Source of the DNA: Trichobilharzia regenti
Taxonomy: Eukaryota > Platyhelminthes > Trematoda > Strigeidida > Schistosomatidae
Assembly (NCBI GenBank): GCA_944472135.2
Contig: OX235263.1
Coordinates: 86,646,721-86,710,720, forward strand
DNA length: 64,000 nucleotides
Reading direction: 5' to 3'
Positions 48,901 to 57,639 of this stretch are shown piece by piece; the stretch's first letter is position 1; the number at the start of each line of letters is the position of its first letter. The notes beneath the pieces were generated by a model, which saw only the letters and a list, made by a program, of their open reading frames with translations, was not told where the DNA came from and searched no databases. The position numbers and the translations under genes are program-made.

Positions 48901-50333
48901 AAGATAGTAGATGTGAGGCATAACTGAATTCCTAAAATAATTTCTTCACTGGGTAGCTTCGTCTTATAAGTGAGTTCAGTATCTGCAGTTAGTTCTTTTT
49001 TAACTGCTTCTAAAGCCATATTGACTGGTATATTAGTGTAAAGACTATTTATATCAAAACTAACCAATGTCTCATCATTCTCTAGTTGAATGTCATTTAG
49101 TTTATTTTTCATCTCATATGAATTAGTTACCCTAGAGTTTGAACGATTTCTAATAGGGCATAATATTAGAGCTAAGTGTTTTTATAATTCATAAGAAGGG
49201 GTATTTCTGAAATCTACTATTGGTCGTATGGGGTAACCTGGCTTATGTATTTTAATAGTACCATATATTCTACTGTAACAACGGAAGACAAAGGCCGGTA
49301 ACAGGTCGTTTTATTATGGAAATCAGCACGTATTTATATATATATTTCACGTACATTATTATAGCTTATTCAAGCAGACAAACAAAGTTCTCTGATTGGT
49401 TGTTTCTGGTTTCTCGGAAAGTCAAGCCATATATCTGCGAATCTTATTTGCCCACGTTAAGTCTGCTGTGATTGGTTGTTGAATCAGGCTTGTTCATATT
49501 TTCTCATGACCAATATAAGTGACCTAGATATTGACGTAAATTAATGTCTACCGATTGGCTAGCAGCCTGCTCTCACCACACTACTAGCATTATTAGTTTT
49601 AGGCATCAAATTAAATCATTTAGACTCACCCAATGACGGCTTCATTCACTGTGAGATTTTATCAAAATAAATTTTACCCTTAATGGAATTATACTCTACC
49701 ACAGTGCACAATTTTCAATTCTTATATCAGTTATGCCCTTCTCACACACACCACAGAGATTCGAACCCATATCACCTATTGCTACAGTAAAAAGTGTTAC
49801 AACTGAGGTATTAGACCTTAATGCATCTAACCTAGACTGTAAAAAGGTATCTTGTAAGACGAATCGTCATTCTCTGATTTTTTTATCTTTTGCCTTATAC
49901 AATTTGATTATATATATATATATATTTCTGGTTTTAGGTAATTGAAGATCGTAGAAAACAGGTAGCTGAACAATTAGCTCAAAATCAACAATTACAACGT
50001 GAAGAATTAGCCTCAAGAGAAGCATTACTCGAAAAAATTGAAAATGATAATCTCAATGATAAGCTAGAAATGAGAACACGTCATGAACAAGCTGTTGAGC
50101 ATAATAAACAGCTAAGCAATCAATTAACTGAGAAAATTAGAGCTGATCAATTACGTGAAGATGAAGTAAGAGCTGATTTAGAAGCACAAGAAAAAGCAGA
50201 GCAGGCCTATGAAGAAATGTTAAGACAAGAAGCTGAAAATTTACGTATAAAAGAGAAACAATTGAAAAATCTTACTTATTATCGATCTAGTCAACCATAT
50301 TCAAATAGTAGTAGAAATATATACGGTAGGTAG
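27994..50333 (+). CDS. TCHP: Trichoplein (TCHP) orthologue, eight exons, complete
   Basis: Exons are 27994-28187, 28225-28330, 28365-28463, 28498-28623, 33274-33447, 38455-38807, 41251-41332 and 49938-50333. They join in frame to a 1530-nt CDS of about 509 residues, close to human TCHP at about 498. The homology call is my own alignment from memory. The N-terminus matches around WSSNKFLKQSQMAY, exon 4 around AEHFRKNNPDLREL, and exons 7-8 around WAKREEEWRNETVARQKLL. Almost the whole protein is charged coiled coil, as in the trichoplein/TPH family. In vertebrates TCHP sits at centriole appendages, activates Aurora A and restrains cilium assembly, and binds keratin filaments; its role in a fluke is inferred. 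The first three introns are 37, 34 and 34 nt and the later ones 4.65, 5.0, 2.4 and 8.6 kb, all filled with retroelements. The start ATG at 27994 aligns with the vertebrate start. The exon 5 acceptor at 33273 is the weakest junction; 33279 would also keep the frame. Confidence 0.92.
29097..30580 (-). mobile_element. 5'-truncated CR1-like LINE interrupted by a SINE (TCHP intron 4)
   Basis: The minus strand encodes RT fingers from about 30580 (SNYRPVSLTCIIAKVLETII, QHGFRPGRSCLTNLLL, VFIDLSKALDKV). The palm follows after the SINE: SSGVPQGTVLGPLLFLLYVN, and LFAYDIKIW, where the YADD motif has become AYDI. The thumb and C-terminus continue with YVRPHLEYCIQA, HILERVQRVGTKLV and LSYRRKRGDLILAYRIL, to a stop at 29097. 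The copy is cut at its 5' end inside the RT. It sits antisense in the fourth TCHP intron. Confidence 0.87.
30038..30216 (+). mobile_element. tRNA-derived SINE inside a LINE
   Basis: This is the second copy of the SINE seen at 22660, with A box around CACAGTGGTTAGGACTCTC and B box GGTTCGAGCCC, ending in an A-rich tail at 30209-30216. It lies between the LINE codons for EWFGDF and RRQKVRVNG. Its antisense strand is open and in frame with the downstream RT, so a chimeric reading frame (30167 to 29097) begins inside it. The first bases of the SINE are missing compared with the other copy. Confidence 0.82.
30581..33273 (+). other. TCHP intron 4, unique-looking part
   Basis: AT-rich and without long frames that carry motifs. 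I see no element in it, though old repeats could be missed. Confidence 0.5.
33495..33670 (+). mobile_element. Probable tRNA-derived SINE
   Basis: A B-box GGTTCGATTCCC (33562-33573) lies about 45 bp after an A-box-like TGGTCCTCTGGTAAAATG. It is followed by the segment GTGGCTAGCAACTCCAC, which is shared in modified form with the SINEs at 39150 and 46620. It lies in TCHP intron 5, just after exon 5. Confidence 0.55.
33670..33970 (+). repeat. Dispersed repeat, copy 1 of 3
   Basis: The sequence from GACGACAGAAGACAAGGGCC to CTCTCACCAC resembles 36065-36400 and 49270-49595 along its length. All three copies sit in TCHP introns on the same strand. They lie next to Penelope-like elements, so they may be element ends or a separate non-autonomous element. 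No coding capacity was seen. Confidence 0.55.
34486..36060 (+). mobile_element. Penelope-like element 3' ends with GIY-YIG domains, partly tandem
   Basis: The first frame (34486-35034) has the linker and a GIY-YIG-type domain: NTIYKINCTNSNKHYIGQSG followed by RPLRIRIQEHKLAVKRHD and a conserved EFLEAW. A second, different GIY-YIG piece (IYQVEYACARKYMGCTERRL) lies near 35235-35300, followed by a VINREGNRK segment. A third copy of the first type (GQSGRPFRLRINEHKLAVKR, EFLEAWHPSE) lies at 35545-36002. Two similar tails (about 35140-35215 and 35970-36050) follow. GIY-YIG nucleases are the endonuclease of Penelope-like elements. The repeated tails suggest partial tandem copies, a usual structure for these elements. 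Confidence 0.85.
36065..36400 (+). repeat. Dispersed repeat, copy 2 of 3
   Basis: The segment resembles 33670-33970 and 49270-49595, including AACGACAGAAGATAAGGGC at its start and CAGCTCTCACTACAATATC at its end. It directly follows the plus-strand Penelope-like tails and precedes the tail of the next, minus-strand element. Confidence 0.55.
36485..37745 (-). mobile_element. Penelope-like element, RT plus GIY-YIG, broken
   Basis: From high to low coordinates the minus strand shows RT with AMGSPILPILADIFMDYWEE and the catalytic-site variant WRYTDDTLVIV (37570-37718). Thumb and linker fragments follow (37035-37605). The GIY-YIG start is IYKISCADCPTKHVGQT, near 36960-37025. The tail at 36490-36600 contains the sequence found in the foldback insertion at 22390-22562. 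This element and the one at 34486-36060 face each other tail to tail in TCHP intron 5. Confidence 0.82.
37746..38454 (+). other. End of TCHP intron 5
   Basis: The part near 38010-38230 is richer in G+C and may be an unclassified repeat. No reading frame is supported. Confidence 0.4.
39150..39345 (+). mobile_element. tRNA-derived SINE, second family
   Basis: A B-box GGTTCGACCCCC (39176-39187) is followed by GTGAGGCTAGCAACCCTAAC and AAAACCACTGCTACTGAAAC. The corresponding parts appear in the minus-strand SINE at 46620-46815. It ends in an A-rich stretch near 39340-39355. Confidence 0.6.
39838..40320 (+). repeat. Unclassified dispersed repeat
   Basis: A relatively G+C-rich block without a reading frame. 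The part near 40150-40260 (AATACCCCTGTCATGTGAGG and following) resembles 46230-46330 in the same orientation, which marks it as a repeated sequence. The family is not recognised. Confidence 0.45.
40790..41060 (+). mobile_element. Penelope-like element N-terminal fragment
   Basis: The plus strand encodes ATELQNLYDQLKPLVSTSIV, then GRDWFKGKLANTGYQF and SILTP, a stop, and HFKALKELWRNPN. The TP-x-HF-x-ALKELKKNPN stretch upstream of RT is characteristic of Penelope-like proteins. Only this part remains, in TCHP intron 6. Confidence 0.6.
41333..43179 (+). other. Start of TCHP intron 7
   Basis: An open frame at 41984-42364 (rich in Arg, Lys and Ser) ends in a T run and shows no known motif. It carries AATTCAGCGAAGAGTCTGTT, which resembles 28800-28825, so it is probably repeat sequence. 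Nothing else was identified. Confidence 0.4.
43180..43640 (+). repeat. Unclassified retroelement 5' region or repeat
   Basis: A locally G+C-richer block (for example CACCTGCTTCGGTCTGGGCT) lies immediately upstream of the plus-strand LINE RT fragment and could be its leader. It has only short frames. The link to the LINE is by position only. Confidence 0.35.
43640..45115 (+). mobile_element. LINE reverse transcriptase fragment (TCHP intron 7)
   Basis: Three overlapping frames give a nearly continuous RT: SLDPDGILPIVLVKCADSL, CTFLDYTSAFDSVPRGLLL (first catalytic Asp), GGVLQGAVLSPFLFSFFL, FVKYADDLTVSLPVKSQ (catalytic YADD), NAKYLGLVLSFELTW, and the C-terminal VEKHLNTCEKWFKTILSD with SSCRTRNQYKIIYAR. 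The element is truncated at its 5' end and broken by shifts near 44250 and 44800. It lies sense in the largest TCHP intron. It is a better preserved relative of 11800-12740. Confidence 0.85.
45528..45945 (-). mobile_element. RTE-like LINE C-terminal fragment
   Basis: On the minus strand an open frame without an ATG runs to a TAG at 45528. It reads HETSRTLYNINQIPVLVQRR, RLRWFGHVLRRPDDDLV, RKGGQLKTWLDTVKVDME and ends WAAMIRDVHEASSSSCRR. The LRWFGHVLRR block followed by a KTWLDT block is the standard C-terminus of RTE-like and related LINEs. It is cleaner than most fragments here and belongs to a different subfamily from the 55.5-kb copy. It lies in TCHP intron 7. Confidence 0.8.
46120..46400. 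repeat. G+C-rich dispersed repeat
   Basis: The block around GCGCAAGGCACCCACCCCCG is far richer in G+C than its surroundings, and part of it resembles 40150-40260. No credible reading frame was seen. It may be the far end of the LINE fragment next to it. Confidence 0.4.
46620..46815 (-). mobile_element. tRNA-derived SINE, second family
   Basis: On the minus strand, GGCATCATAGTGGTAGAATG acts as an A-box region and GGTTTCGATCCCC as a B box. They are followed by GAGGCTAGCAACACCATCCC and ACCACTGCTAGCGAAAATTC, as in the copy at 39150. The pol III promoter parts are well preserved. Confidence 0.75.
47288..49262 (-). mobile_element. Penelope-like element(s), RT and linker
   Basis: The minus strand has RT fingers (LVSFDINSLYTNIPVNMALE, 49050-49112 region), a palm with CWRYVDDTF (about 48745), and further down a linker plus GIY-YIG-like start (EKKPIYIQNDFKGESITAIV, NRRLRTSLDRAYRAAKLVPV at 47460-47581). 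Material at 47880-48250 between these parts looks like another tail. More than one damaged copy may be present. It lies antisense in TCHP intron 7. Confidence 0.72.
49270..49720 (+). repeat. Dispersed repeat, copy 3 of 3
   Basis: This is the third copy of the repeat at 33670 and 36065, beginning AACAACGGAAGACAAAGGCC and ending near CTGCTCTCACCACACTA. It is followed by a segment (49600-49690) resembling a Penelope-like tail (TGTGAGATTTTATCAAAATA). It ends about 250 bp before the last TCHP exon. Confidence 0.55.
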
Positions 50334-51059
50334 ATGGTAGTCTTTACCCTATACATGACCTTGAGTTTAGCCGAGTAAAACAAAAGTTAACGAGGCAATG
50401 CTAAATATATATATTTCATTGCATTGTTTGTATGTCAAGGCTTTTCTATGAATAAGAAATATTTTCTTCTTTGGCTGTGTAACAAAGTGCACTTTTCTTC
50501 GGCTATTTATGTATTTAAATTATTACTGTATTATTATTAAATGATAACTGGGTGTTTAAACAGTGTGTGTGTTTGTGATCAGTTTCTATTGTACAATTGA
50601 ACAATTATAATTTCACGACAACACCTTACGTCAAATGAATATATTTATATATGTATGTATTCAAATCGACGACAATAAAAAAAATACTGAAAAAGATATT
50701 TAAACAAATGTAATAAAATGATTTGTTTTAATGACATTTATTGAGTTGTTTAAATTGTTAATTGTGATTTTACCAACATTTGAATTATTCTTAGTATTTT
50801 TAAGTCCTGTTATACTTCAAAATGATAATTTGCTAGAAATATTCCCTGTGTGTGTATATATAAATATTCTTTCAGTGTTCAATCTAAGTGTTCAGGTGAC
50901 TTTCTTTACGTTGTCGCTTTTTGGAAAATTAGCTCATTAAGCGGTTGGTTAACCAGTAAGGAACAAACAAGGGCAGTTTCTTCTAATCAGCGCTAATGAT
51001 AAATATATAATTATAAATTATTTAAATTAATCCCAGCGTGTTCATTAGGATCTTTTTTT
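50334..51059 (+). other. TCHP 3' UTR and downstream
   Basis: The sequence after the stop is strongly AT-rich. Possible poly(A) signal AATAAA lies near 50680. The frame at 50731-50940 is hydrophobic and AT-driven, not supported as a gene. Confidence 0.45.
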
Positions 51060-53275
51060 TGAATGTTTCGCAGTGTGAGTTGCGGCTTCTTCTGCAGAAT
51101 TGTTCAGGTTTTATTAATCATCAAAATATATAGTCAAAAATTACATAAATTGAAGTCATTTCTTTTGAAAGTCACTTGTCGATAGACATTTGTACCAATA
51201 GAAATATGTAAGCAGTCATCACTTATATTTGTAATGACTAATGTCAAATTGTTATTGTGTATATTTTTCTGTATGAGTGTATGTTATTTGTCAAATATGG
51301 AAACCACGTCAATTCACATGTGATAAACGTGATAATACATTTTCTAAAGGTCATCGAGGTTCATCGAGGTTTTTTGTGTTTTTTTTCTATCTGTCTTGAT
51401 TCATTAGAGTTTGCCTTCTCTCCTATTGACTGAATTTGATGTGGTTAACATGTGCTAGGTTTCAGAGGTCAACCTTTCCTAGAAATTCGACATTGTCTTA
51501 AACAATCATATGTCCGCTATCTATAGCTGATCGTTTTTCTAGGCTTTTGAATTCTACTTCATTTCTAGGTGGACGTTTCGTGCATAGTCTATGTTCATTC
51601 ACTCTAACCTTCACCTGTCTACTGTTCTCCCCTATTTAGCAAGCTTCACATTCTGAACACTTTATCCTAAAGACACAATTACTTTGTGACATTTGGGGAA
51701 CAATATCCTTGACATGCACCAGCGCTTTCTCCAGAGAATTAGAGGGCTTGAAATAGACTTTAATATTATATGAAGTAAGGAGTCTTTGAAGTTGTTCAGT
51801 TGTGTCCTTTCGGTAGCCAAGATTTTTCAATTTTCTGTTTTCCCTTATGCTCCTTTTTTTTAATAATAATGATTTACTTTATTCCAAAAACTGTACTTGT
51901 GATACAGAATGGAATTTTCAGCATTAATCACAATTTTATTGCATCTAATTTCCTCAAATTATAAATAGAAATTAATCACACAAAAAAATTTTCCACATTT
52001 ACAATAGAGGTAGTGTCAAAAACATGCAGCATAAATTTGTGGAAATAATAATAATGATAACAGCTAAGGTAATAATAATAAAAGTGAAAATTGCCGTGGG
52101 CTTGTGTCACACAGTATTGGCAATGTGGTATAGAAATCCTAACATGTTTAAAAATATTGAATATAATGTCCTCTTTACATAACATGGTGAGGGGAAAAAC
52201 AAAGATTACAGCAGTCATAGAGATAAGTTGGTGTTTGCAATTATGAGATTAAAACAAAGAGGCAACAGGAAATAGAAATAATAAAGGTAAAACTTGAAGG
52301 TATATAAGGATGGATGGAGGAAACTGTTTATTTACTAGATGAAAAAAGGTTAGTTAATTCTTGCCTGACACTATTTTCATCACATAAAATACATGCCAAG
52401 TATGGTATCATAGAATTTCTATACTTAGACGTGCGAGCATACAGTTTTCTGAAGTTACTCCTTGTTCTACCTGAGAACGAGATGCAAAGTTAAAGCTGAG
52501 GGTAAAGCGGATGCTCTAGTAGCTTTCCTGGATAATCATTTCCAATTAAAATCTGTTTTATATTGGATATCTCATTCTCCATATCATCATTATCTGTTGT
52601 TATAATGTTTCTAGCTCTGTCAAACGAGATTTAAAGCTACTGAAACTTTCATTCCTATTAGATGAACTGATTGGAAATTCAAATACTTGTTGAAATGTGT
52701 CGCTTTCCTGTATATTGTAAACTTTAGTTCCTCGTCAGTTTGTCTTTTTACAAGACAATCAAGAAAGTTTAGAGTCCCCTGCGCCGATTCTACTTCATTA
52801 ATAAACTCTATATATTCTGAGATTAAGTTAATTTCTGTTAGAAAGTTTTCTTTTTCAGCTTTCTTTATGATGATAAATGTGTCATCTACATATTTATACC
52901 GTATTGTAGGATGAAAACTAAAACTTGTCAATGCTTTCCCATCTAGAGCTTTCATCATATACAGGTTTGCTACGGATGAAAAACCACAGAAAGCTCTGTA
53001 AACCTTCATGTATTATCATGTTTATCACATGTGAATTGACGTGGTTTCCATATATGACAAATAACATACACTCATACAGAAAAATATACTCAATAACAAT
53101 TTGACATTAGTCATTACAAATATAAGTGATGACTGCTTACGTATTTCTATTCGTACCTTTAAATATACTGACTTCATTTCGTTCAAAATTTTTTGATGAT
53201 GAATAAAATCCGAATAACTCTGCTGAAGAAGCCGTGGCTCACACAACGAAACCTTCGGAAATATCTTGTTTTGAT
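51060..53275 (-). mobile_element. Penelope-like element with inverted end copies, interrupted by a LINE
   Basis: The minus strand has an RT palm (YKYVDDTFIIIKK, 52840-52900) and thumb (TLNFLDCLVKRQTDEELKFT), and after an insertion the linker and zinc/GIY-YIG start (RIKCSECEACY, about 51630-51670). The left flank 51060-51330 and right flank about 53020-53260 are inverted copies of each other. Each ends outward in a CTGAAGAAGCC/CGAAAC-like tail. The insertion at about 51880-52510 is the 3' end of a LINE related to 63230-64000. Confidence 0.8.
51880..52510 (-). mobile_element. LINE 3' fragment inserted in a Penelope-like element
   Basis: The sequence resembles 63230-63830 in the same orientation, both in its AT-rich 3' UTR and in the end of the coding region (TATGGTATCATAGAATTTCT against the 63.7-kb copy). 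It separates the RT from the endonuclease half of the surrounding Penelope-like element, so it arrived later. Coding remains are short and broken. Confidence 0.65.
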
Positions 53276-53559
53276 TTATTTTATTTTAATTTTTGCTTAA
53301 ACAAGCTGGTTTATTCTTCTAAATAATTTATAATGAATCAATCTGTATCGGTGCTCAAATTATTCCAGGAAGTTCTACGGTCTGGAAACTTATAAAATAA
53401 TAAGTAATGTTTAGAATTTAAACGTTTTCTTAATGAGGTTTAATATCCATTAACTATAGGATGTGAAATCAGTAATACAGGGTTGTAGATTTCAACCTAT
53501 ACAAACCTAATGCACTAACTAAAACGACTCTATATTAGTTAGTTTATTAGATGTATCAC

Positions 53560-54510
53560 ACAGTGATGAAACAGTATTATTCACTGGATGACACAGTTTC
53601 GAACAAAATTTATTGTTCATAATCATTTCATCATCAATTATAATCACACGACTTCGAAACATGAGTTTTATAGTTTTCTTTCTTCTCTCCTATTTGTCGT
53701 CGTAGGCGTGTGGGTAGAATTTTCCAGATATCTGGGTGGACAGGTGTTGAACCATTCCTATTAAACGTGTTAGTTCGCAGTTGATTCGATAAACAAAGCT
53801 TCTGTTATCAATCTCTCCTTCCACCCCGTGACATTAGATTTTAAAACTGTCATCCTATTTCATCCAGCCTATTTGTATGGTTGTGTGTAACTGCATGTAG
53901 TGCTATAGCTGAACTGTCCTCTAGATTTCTTATCTTATTCGAGTCAACTAATCTAGATTTAGCTAGGTTTTTATTTTCAGCTAGTCTGACTGCCCCTGTT
54001 CTACTAGTTTGACTTATGTATTTGACCTGACAATCATTGCAGGCAGGGTATTAGATAAACTAAATTGTTTTGTTTTAACGGTTGCACAGGATTGATCCTT
54101 TAACTGACAAAACTTGTTTCTAATTGAATTTGTGGGTTTGAATGCCAGTCACTATATTCCTGCCTTGTTAAGAATTCTGCATAAGGTCTCCGAGGTTGTA
54201 TAGAGTTACTACTGATGATTTAGATTCCTTATTGTTGATATTGTCTTGCGCATATTTGACATGCATGTCGTCAATAATATTACTATTATTATTATTATTA
54301 TTATTATTATCACTATCGCTACTATCATTATTTATTTTATTTTTACATTTCCATACATATTTCCTGACTAATTTATCAGGGTAATTATTAAGTTTCAAGG
54401 CTTCTATTTAAGGTCTCACTTCCTGTCTTAAATTTTCCTTGGTACTACTTAGTTTTTGTGCTGTGTAACTTAAACATTCGACCAATCCTATTTTGACTGA
54501 CATAGGATGG
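53560..54510 (-). mobile_element. Penelope-like element, minus-strand half of an inverted pair
   Basis: The minus strand carries fragments such as EALKLNNYPDKLVRKYVWKC (54320-54410), which corresponds to the region downstream of RT, and a GIY-YIG-side remnant near 53990-54060. It contains a trinucleotide repeat (54284-54310) encoding an Asn run. Its left tail (53560-53660) is an inverted copy of 54880-54965. Confidence 0.62.
54284..54310 (+). repeat. (ATT)n microsatellite
   Basis: About nine ATT units in a row, inside the minus-strand Penelope-like fragment, where the complement would encode asparagines. Confidence 0.9.
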
Positions 54511-54514
54511 GAGG

Positions 54515-54965
54515 TGGGATGGTGGGAGGTATGTAGATGACAGATTCACTGCACTTAGAACACAATATATAGATAGATTTTTCGAGTACACTAACTCAAA
54601 GGTGGAGGCAATTCAATTCACCTATGAATTGGAAAGTCACGATTGCGGTGTAAAAAGGAAAGAAAATGGGAAGTTAAACACACTAGTGTGTGTTTACAGG
54701 AAACCCACACATTCAAATAGATATTTGGACTTCTGATCATCCCATCCCATGTCAGTGAAAATAGGATTGGTGAAATGTTTAAATAACACAGCACAAAAGC
54801 TAAGTAGTACCAAGGAAAATCTAAGACAAGAAGTGAGGCACATAAGAGAAGCCTTGAAACTTAATAATCACCTTGTTACCACCTTGTGATTATAATTGAT
54901 ATGATTATGAACAACTAAGTTTGTTCGAAACTGTGTCATCCGGTAAATAATACTGTCACTCCACT
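54515..54965 (+). mobile_element. Penelope-like element, plus-strand half of an inverted pair
   Basis: The plus strand encodes an RT palm (GRYVDDRFTALRTQYIDRFF) and thumb (KENGKLNTLVCVYRKPTHSN), then QKLSSTKENLRQEVRHIREA, which matches the minus-strand neighbour in reverse (around 54400-54500). The element ends near 54965 with the same tail as at 53560. The two halves are head to head. Confidence 0.68.
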
Positions 54966-55329
54966 GTGTGGTAAAACGACTGTTGCGTTAGCGAGAAAAA
55001 GTCAGCCACAGCAGCACTGCTATATGGACAGGTGGAAAACAAGATGAAAAAAAGACGAACTGTTGACAAAAGAGTGTTTATTTTTCTACTGTCTGTATCA
55101 GATAACAATCAAAATACTTGACAGTGATGCTGATTGTGTACGTTTTATATATGACCTCAACAAGGCTGAGATTCACTATTCAGTTAAAAGAGATACAAAT
55201 GCATTATAAAATACACAGAAAACTACAAAAATAATATGGTTATTATTTTAAGAGGTTAAAGATGAAATCATGGGTGTATACTAGTAGCTTATTTATATGA
55301 TATGTTTGAAATACATCACAAAGATTTGA
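54966..55329. other. No gene identified
   Basis: A short spacer between the Penelope-like pair and the RTE element. Nothing recognised. Confidence 0.5.
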
Positions 55330-56990
55330 TGCTATGTACTACTTGATTCACTGGCTTGGCTAACTGGATAGTATTCATATCAATCAGATCGAAGAGATTT
55401 GAACAATTGATGGTGTATTTTATTACCAGTTCATCCAAGTGGATGGCTAGTACTCTATCTGTCTGTTTTCGGCATAGAACTTTGCACCGATGTTCAACAG
55501 TTCTAGTCGCTACACTCCCCCCTTGTACCACACAAACCAAGAGAAGAAAGTAGAAGAAATGCATAATAGAGACAGTCAATAGAGATGTGAGACATAGGAA
55601 TAGTAATAACGAAGAACGATATAGTTTCATTTGAAATCGTAAGTCACAAGGAGTGGATGCATCTGCACCAGCCATTGAGAACGATTTTGAGCTATATCAC
55701 CGATTGTCTCCAGCCACCATTGGTGTTTACCGTCCCGAGAACCCCAACCAATCTGGAAATCTACACCTTCCTATGTGGCTTAGACTAAATGTTGTGGATT
55801 TCATCGACTGGTGCGATGTTTTGGTTTGATCGCCACTGGCTAGCTCTTTTCCAGCCTAACCCTATATCAGCTAACACTGCCCGTCGAGGAAGGCGATGAC
55901 TAGGCATACGTAACACATGTCCTAACCATCTCAGTCGATGTAATTTCACAGCTTCATCGATTGATTTCCTTTCCAACTCACCTAGAACTCGACGCCTAAC
56001 CTTAATATTGTTCACCTTATTATGCCACTTCACACGGGAGATAGAGCGCAGGCACTTATGATCAAAGACAGCTAATCTTTTCATGTCTTCCACTCTCAAT
56101 GGCCAGGTCTCGCAGCCATAAAGGGAGGACGGAGCGAACTGCTGAGCAGTACACTCGCCCTTTGGTAGAAAGCCGGATATCGTTTCTACTCCAGAGACGG
56201 GGTAAACTGGCATATGCGAAACTAGCCCTCTATATTCGTACTCAGCTGAGGTTTCGTCAGAGATCAACCCGTCGGCACTGGCTGATGGTACTTCCCAAAT
56301 AAGTGAAGCTGTCAACGTGATCTACCACTTCACTTCTTATTTTTAAACTAGGCGTCGCTGTAGTCCAGTCCTGTAACATCATCTTGCATTTGGCGGGAGC
56401 GAATCGCATGCCAAACATTCGTAGATTGCAGCTTAGTTCAAGGTGTTCAAAATACTCTGCATTTCGTCAGCGTCTTCGCCTAGAAGGACTATATCGTCTG
56501 CATATTCTAAATCAACGAGATTATTCCCTGGTAGCAAGTCAATCCCTGAGTCGCTGAAGTCACTTATGGTTAAGTCCATTAACACTTCTATGATGACGTT
56601 GAATAGAAACGGGGATAAGGGGCATCTCTGGCTGTCGGACACTACAAGTCGTCACCAGTTCAGATGACAACTCGCCGTAAGCCCTCACCTGGCTGCATGA
56701 GCTCGAGTAGAGCGCCTTGATCAGTGCAATGTATTTTTTTTCTCGGCATTCCCTTTACAGTCAAGCATCGTCAGAGTACCCCTTGGTCGACAGAATCGAA
56801 TGATGCCTTTAGGTCAAGAAACATAATGGTTGTTGGATGCTGGCTAGTACTCGGATGTTTTGAAGTGATTCGACTATAACTAAACTCAGTCATACCAGAT
56901 ACACTGCTGATGAACTCATTCCGAATTGAACAAAGCTGCCATTTAGTGTTTCTACTATCTCATATCCTCCATGGACCAGTAAGGTATATT
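55330..56990 (-). mobile_element. RTE-type LINE, 5'-truncated
   Basis: The minus strand shows, from high to low, FLDLKASFDSVDQGVL-like RT (about 56790-56830), QRCPLSPFLFNVIIEVLMDL and NLVDLEYADDIVLLGEDADE (catalytic YADD, 56470-56530). Next come RVEDMKRLAVFDHKCLRSIS (about 56050-56110) and SIDEAVKLHRLRWLGHVLRM to EIHNI, with the stop at 55785. The 3' UTR reaches about 55330. Coding is open over long parts. The terminal 540 bp are almost identical to 62375-62900. The element is of the RTE clade, like the schistosome SR2 group. Confidence 0.88.
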
Positions 56991-57639
56991 TAGTTGTAAC
57001 AATTAGCAATTATGCTTACTGTCTTGATTATCATTTTTATGCAATCATGAAAATGACATATTGTCATATTGAATAATTTCGCTTGTCAAAGGAAACAGTG
57101 ATGAAGTTTTCCGTTGCAGTGTGTAAATACATAATTATGATTGTAAAACGATTCTTGTCAACACATATCAGTCGGTCTTATGAATCGGACAATCTAAACT
57201 CTGGATTGGTACTGAATTAAAGCCTCGGATTATATTGACAAGTCATTCAGACTTTAGCTAACCACAACGCTCTTGGTAATATATAGAATCTTCGTCATAT
57301 CTTCATATTGTCAGTGCTAACTAAGTTATCAACTTAGGCAATGTATTAAGAAGACGTAATTTGTCTGAATCGTGTAATGTTGTATTTGCGCAACACATTT
57401 CGAACAATCTGATAACACACGGACTTGTCATAGGGATGTATATATATGAAATTAATAAAGAGTTAAGAGGTGACAAAATAGACTTAGGTCAAGTTAAAAG
57501 GACATATTCAAGGTCAAAATCACAATGAAGATTACCAAACCAAATAACAGAGGTAGAAGTACATCTGCTATGGTATCAAAACAAAGCTTACCGAGGAAAG
57601 CAGTTTAATGTGATGACGAATTGTTTTTGAACGCATGGA
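56991..57639. other. No gene identified
   Basis: AT-rich spacer between the RTE and the next Penelope-like fragment, with short frames only. Confidence 0.5.

Noticed and set aside
50731..50940. Hydrophobic 69-codon frame after TCHP
   Set aside because: Its Phe/Leu/Ile content follows from AT richness, and it lies in the 3' UTR region.
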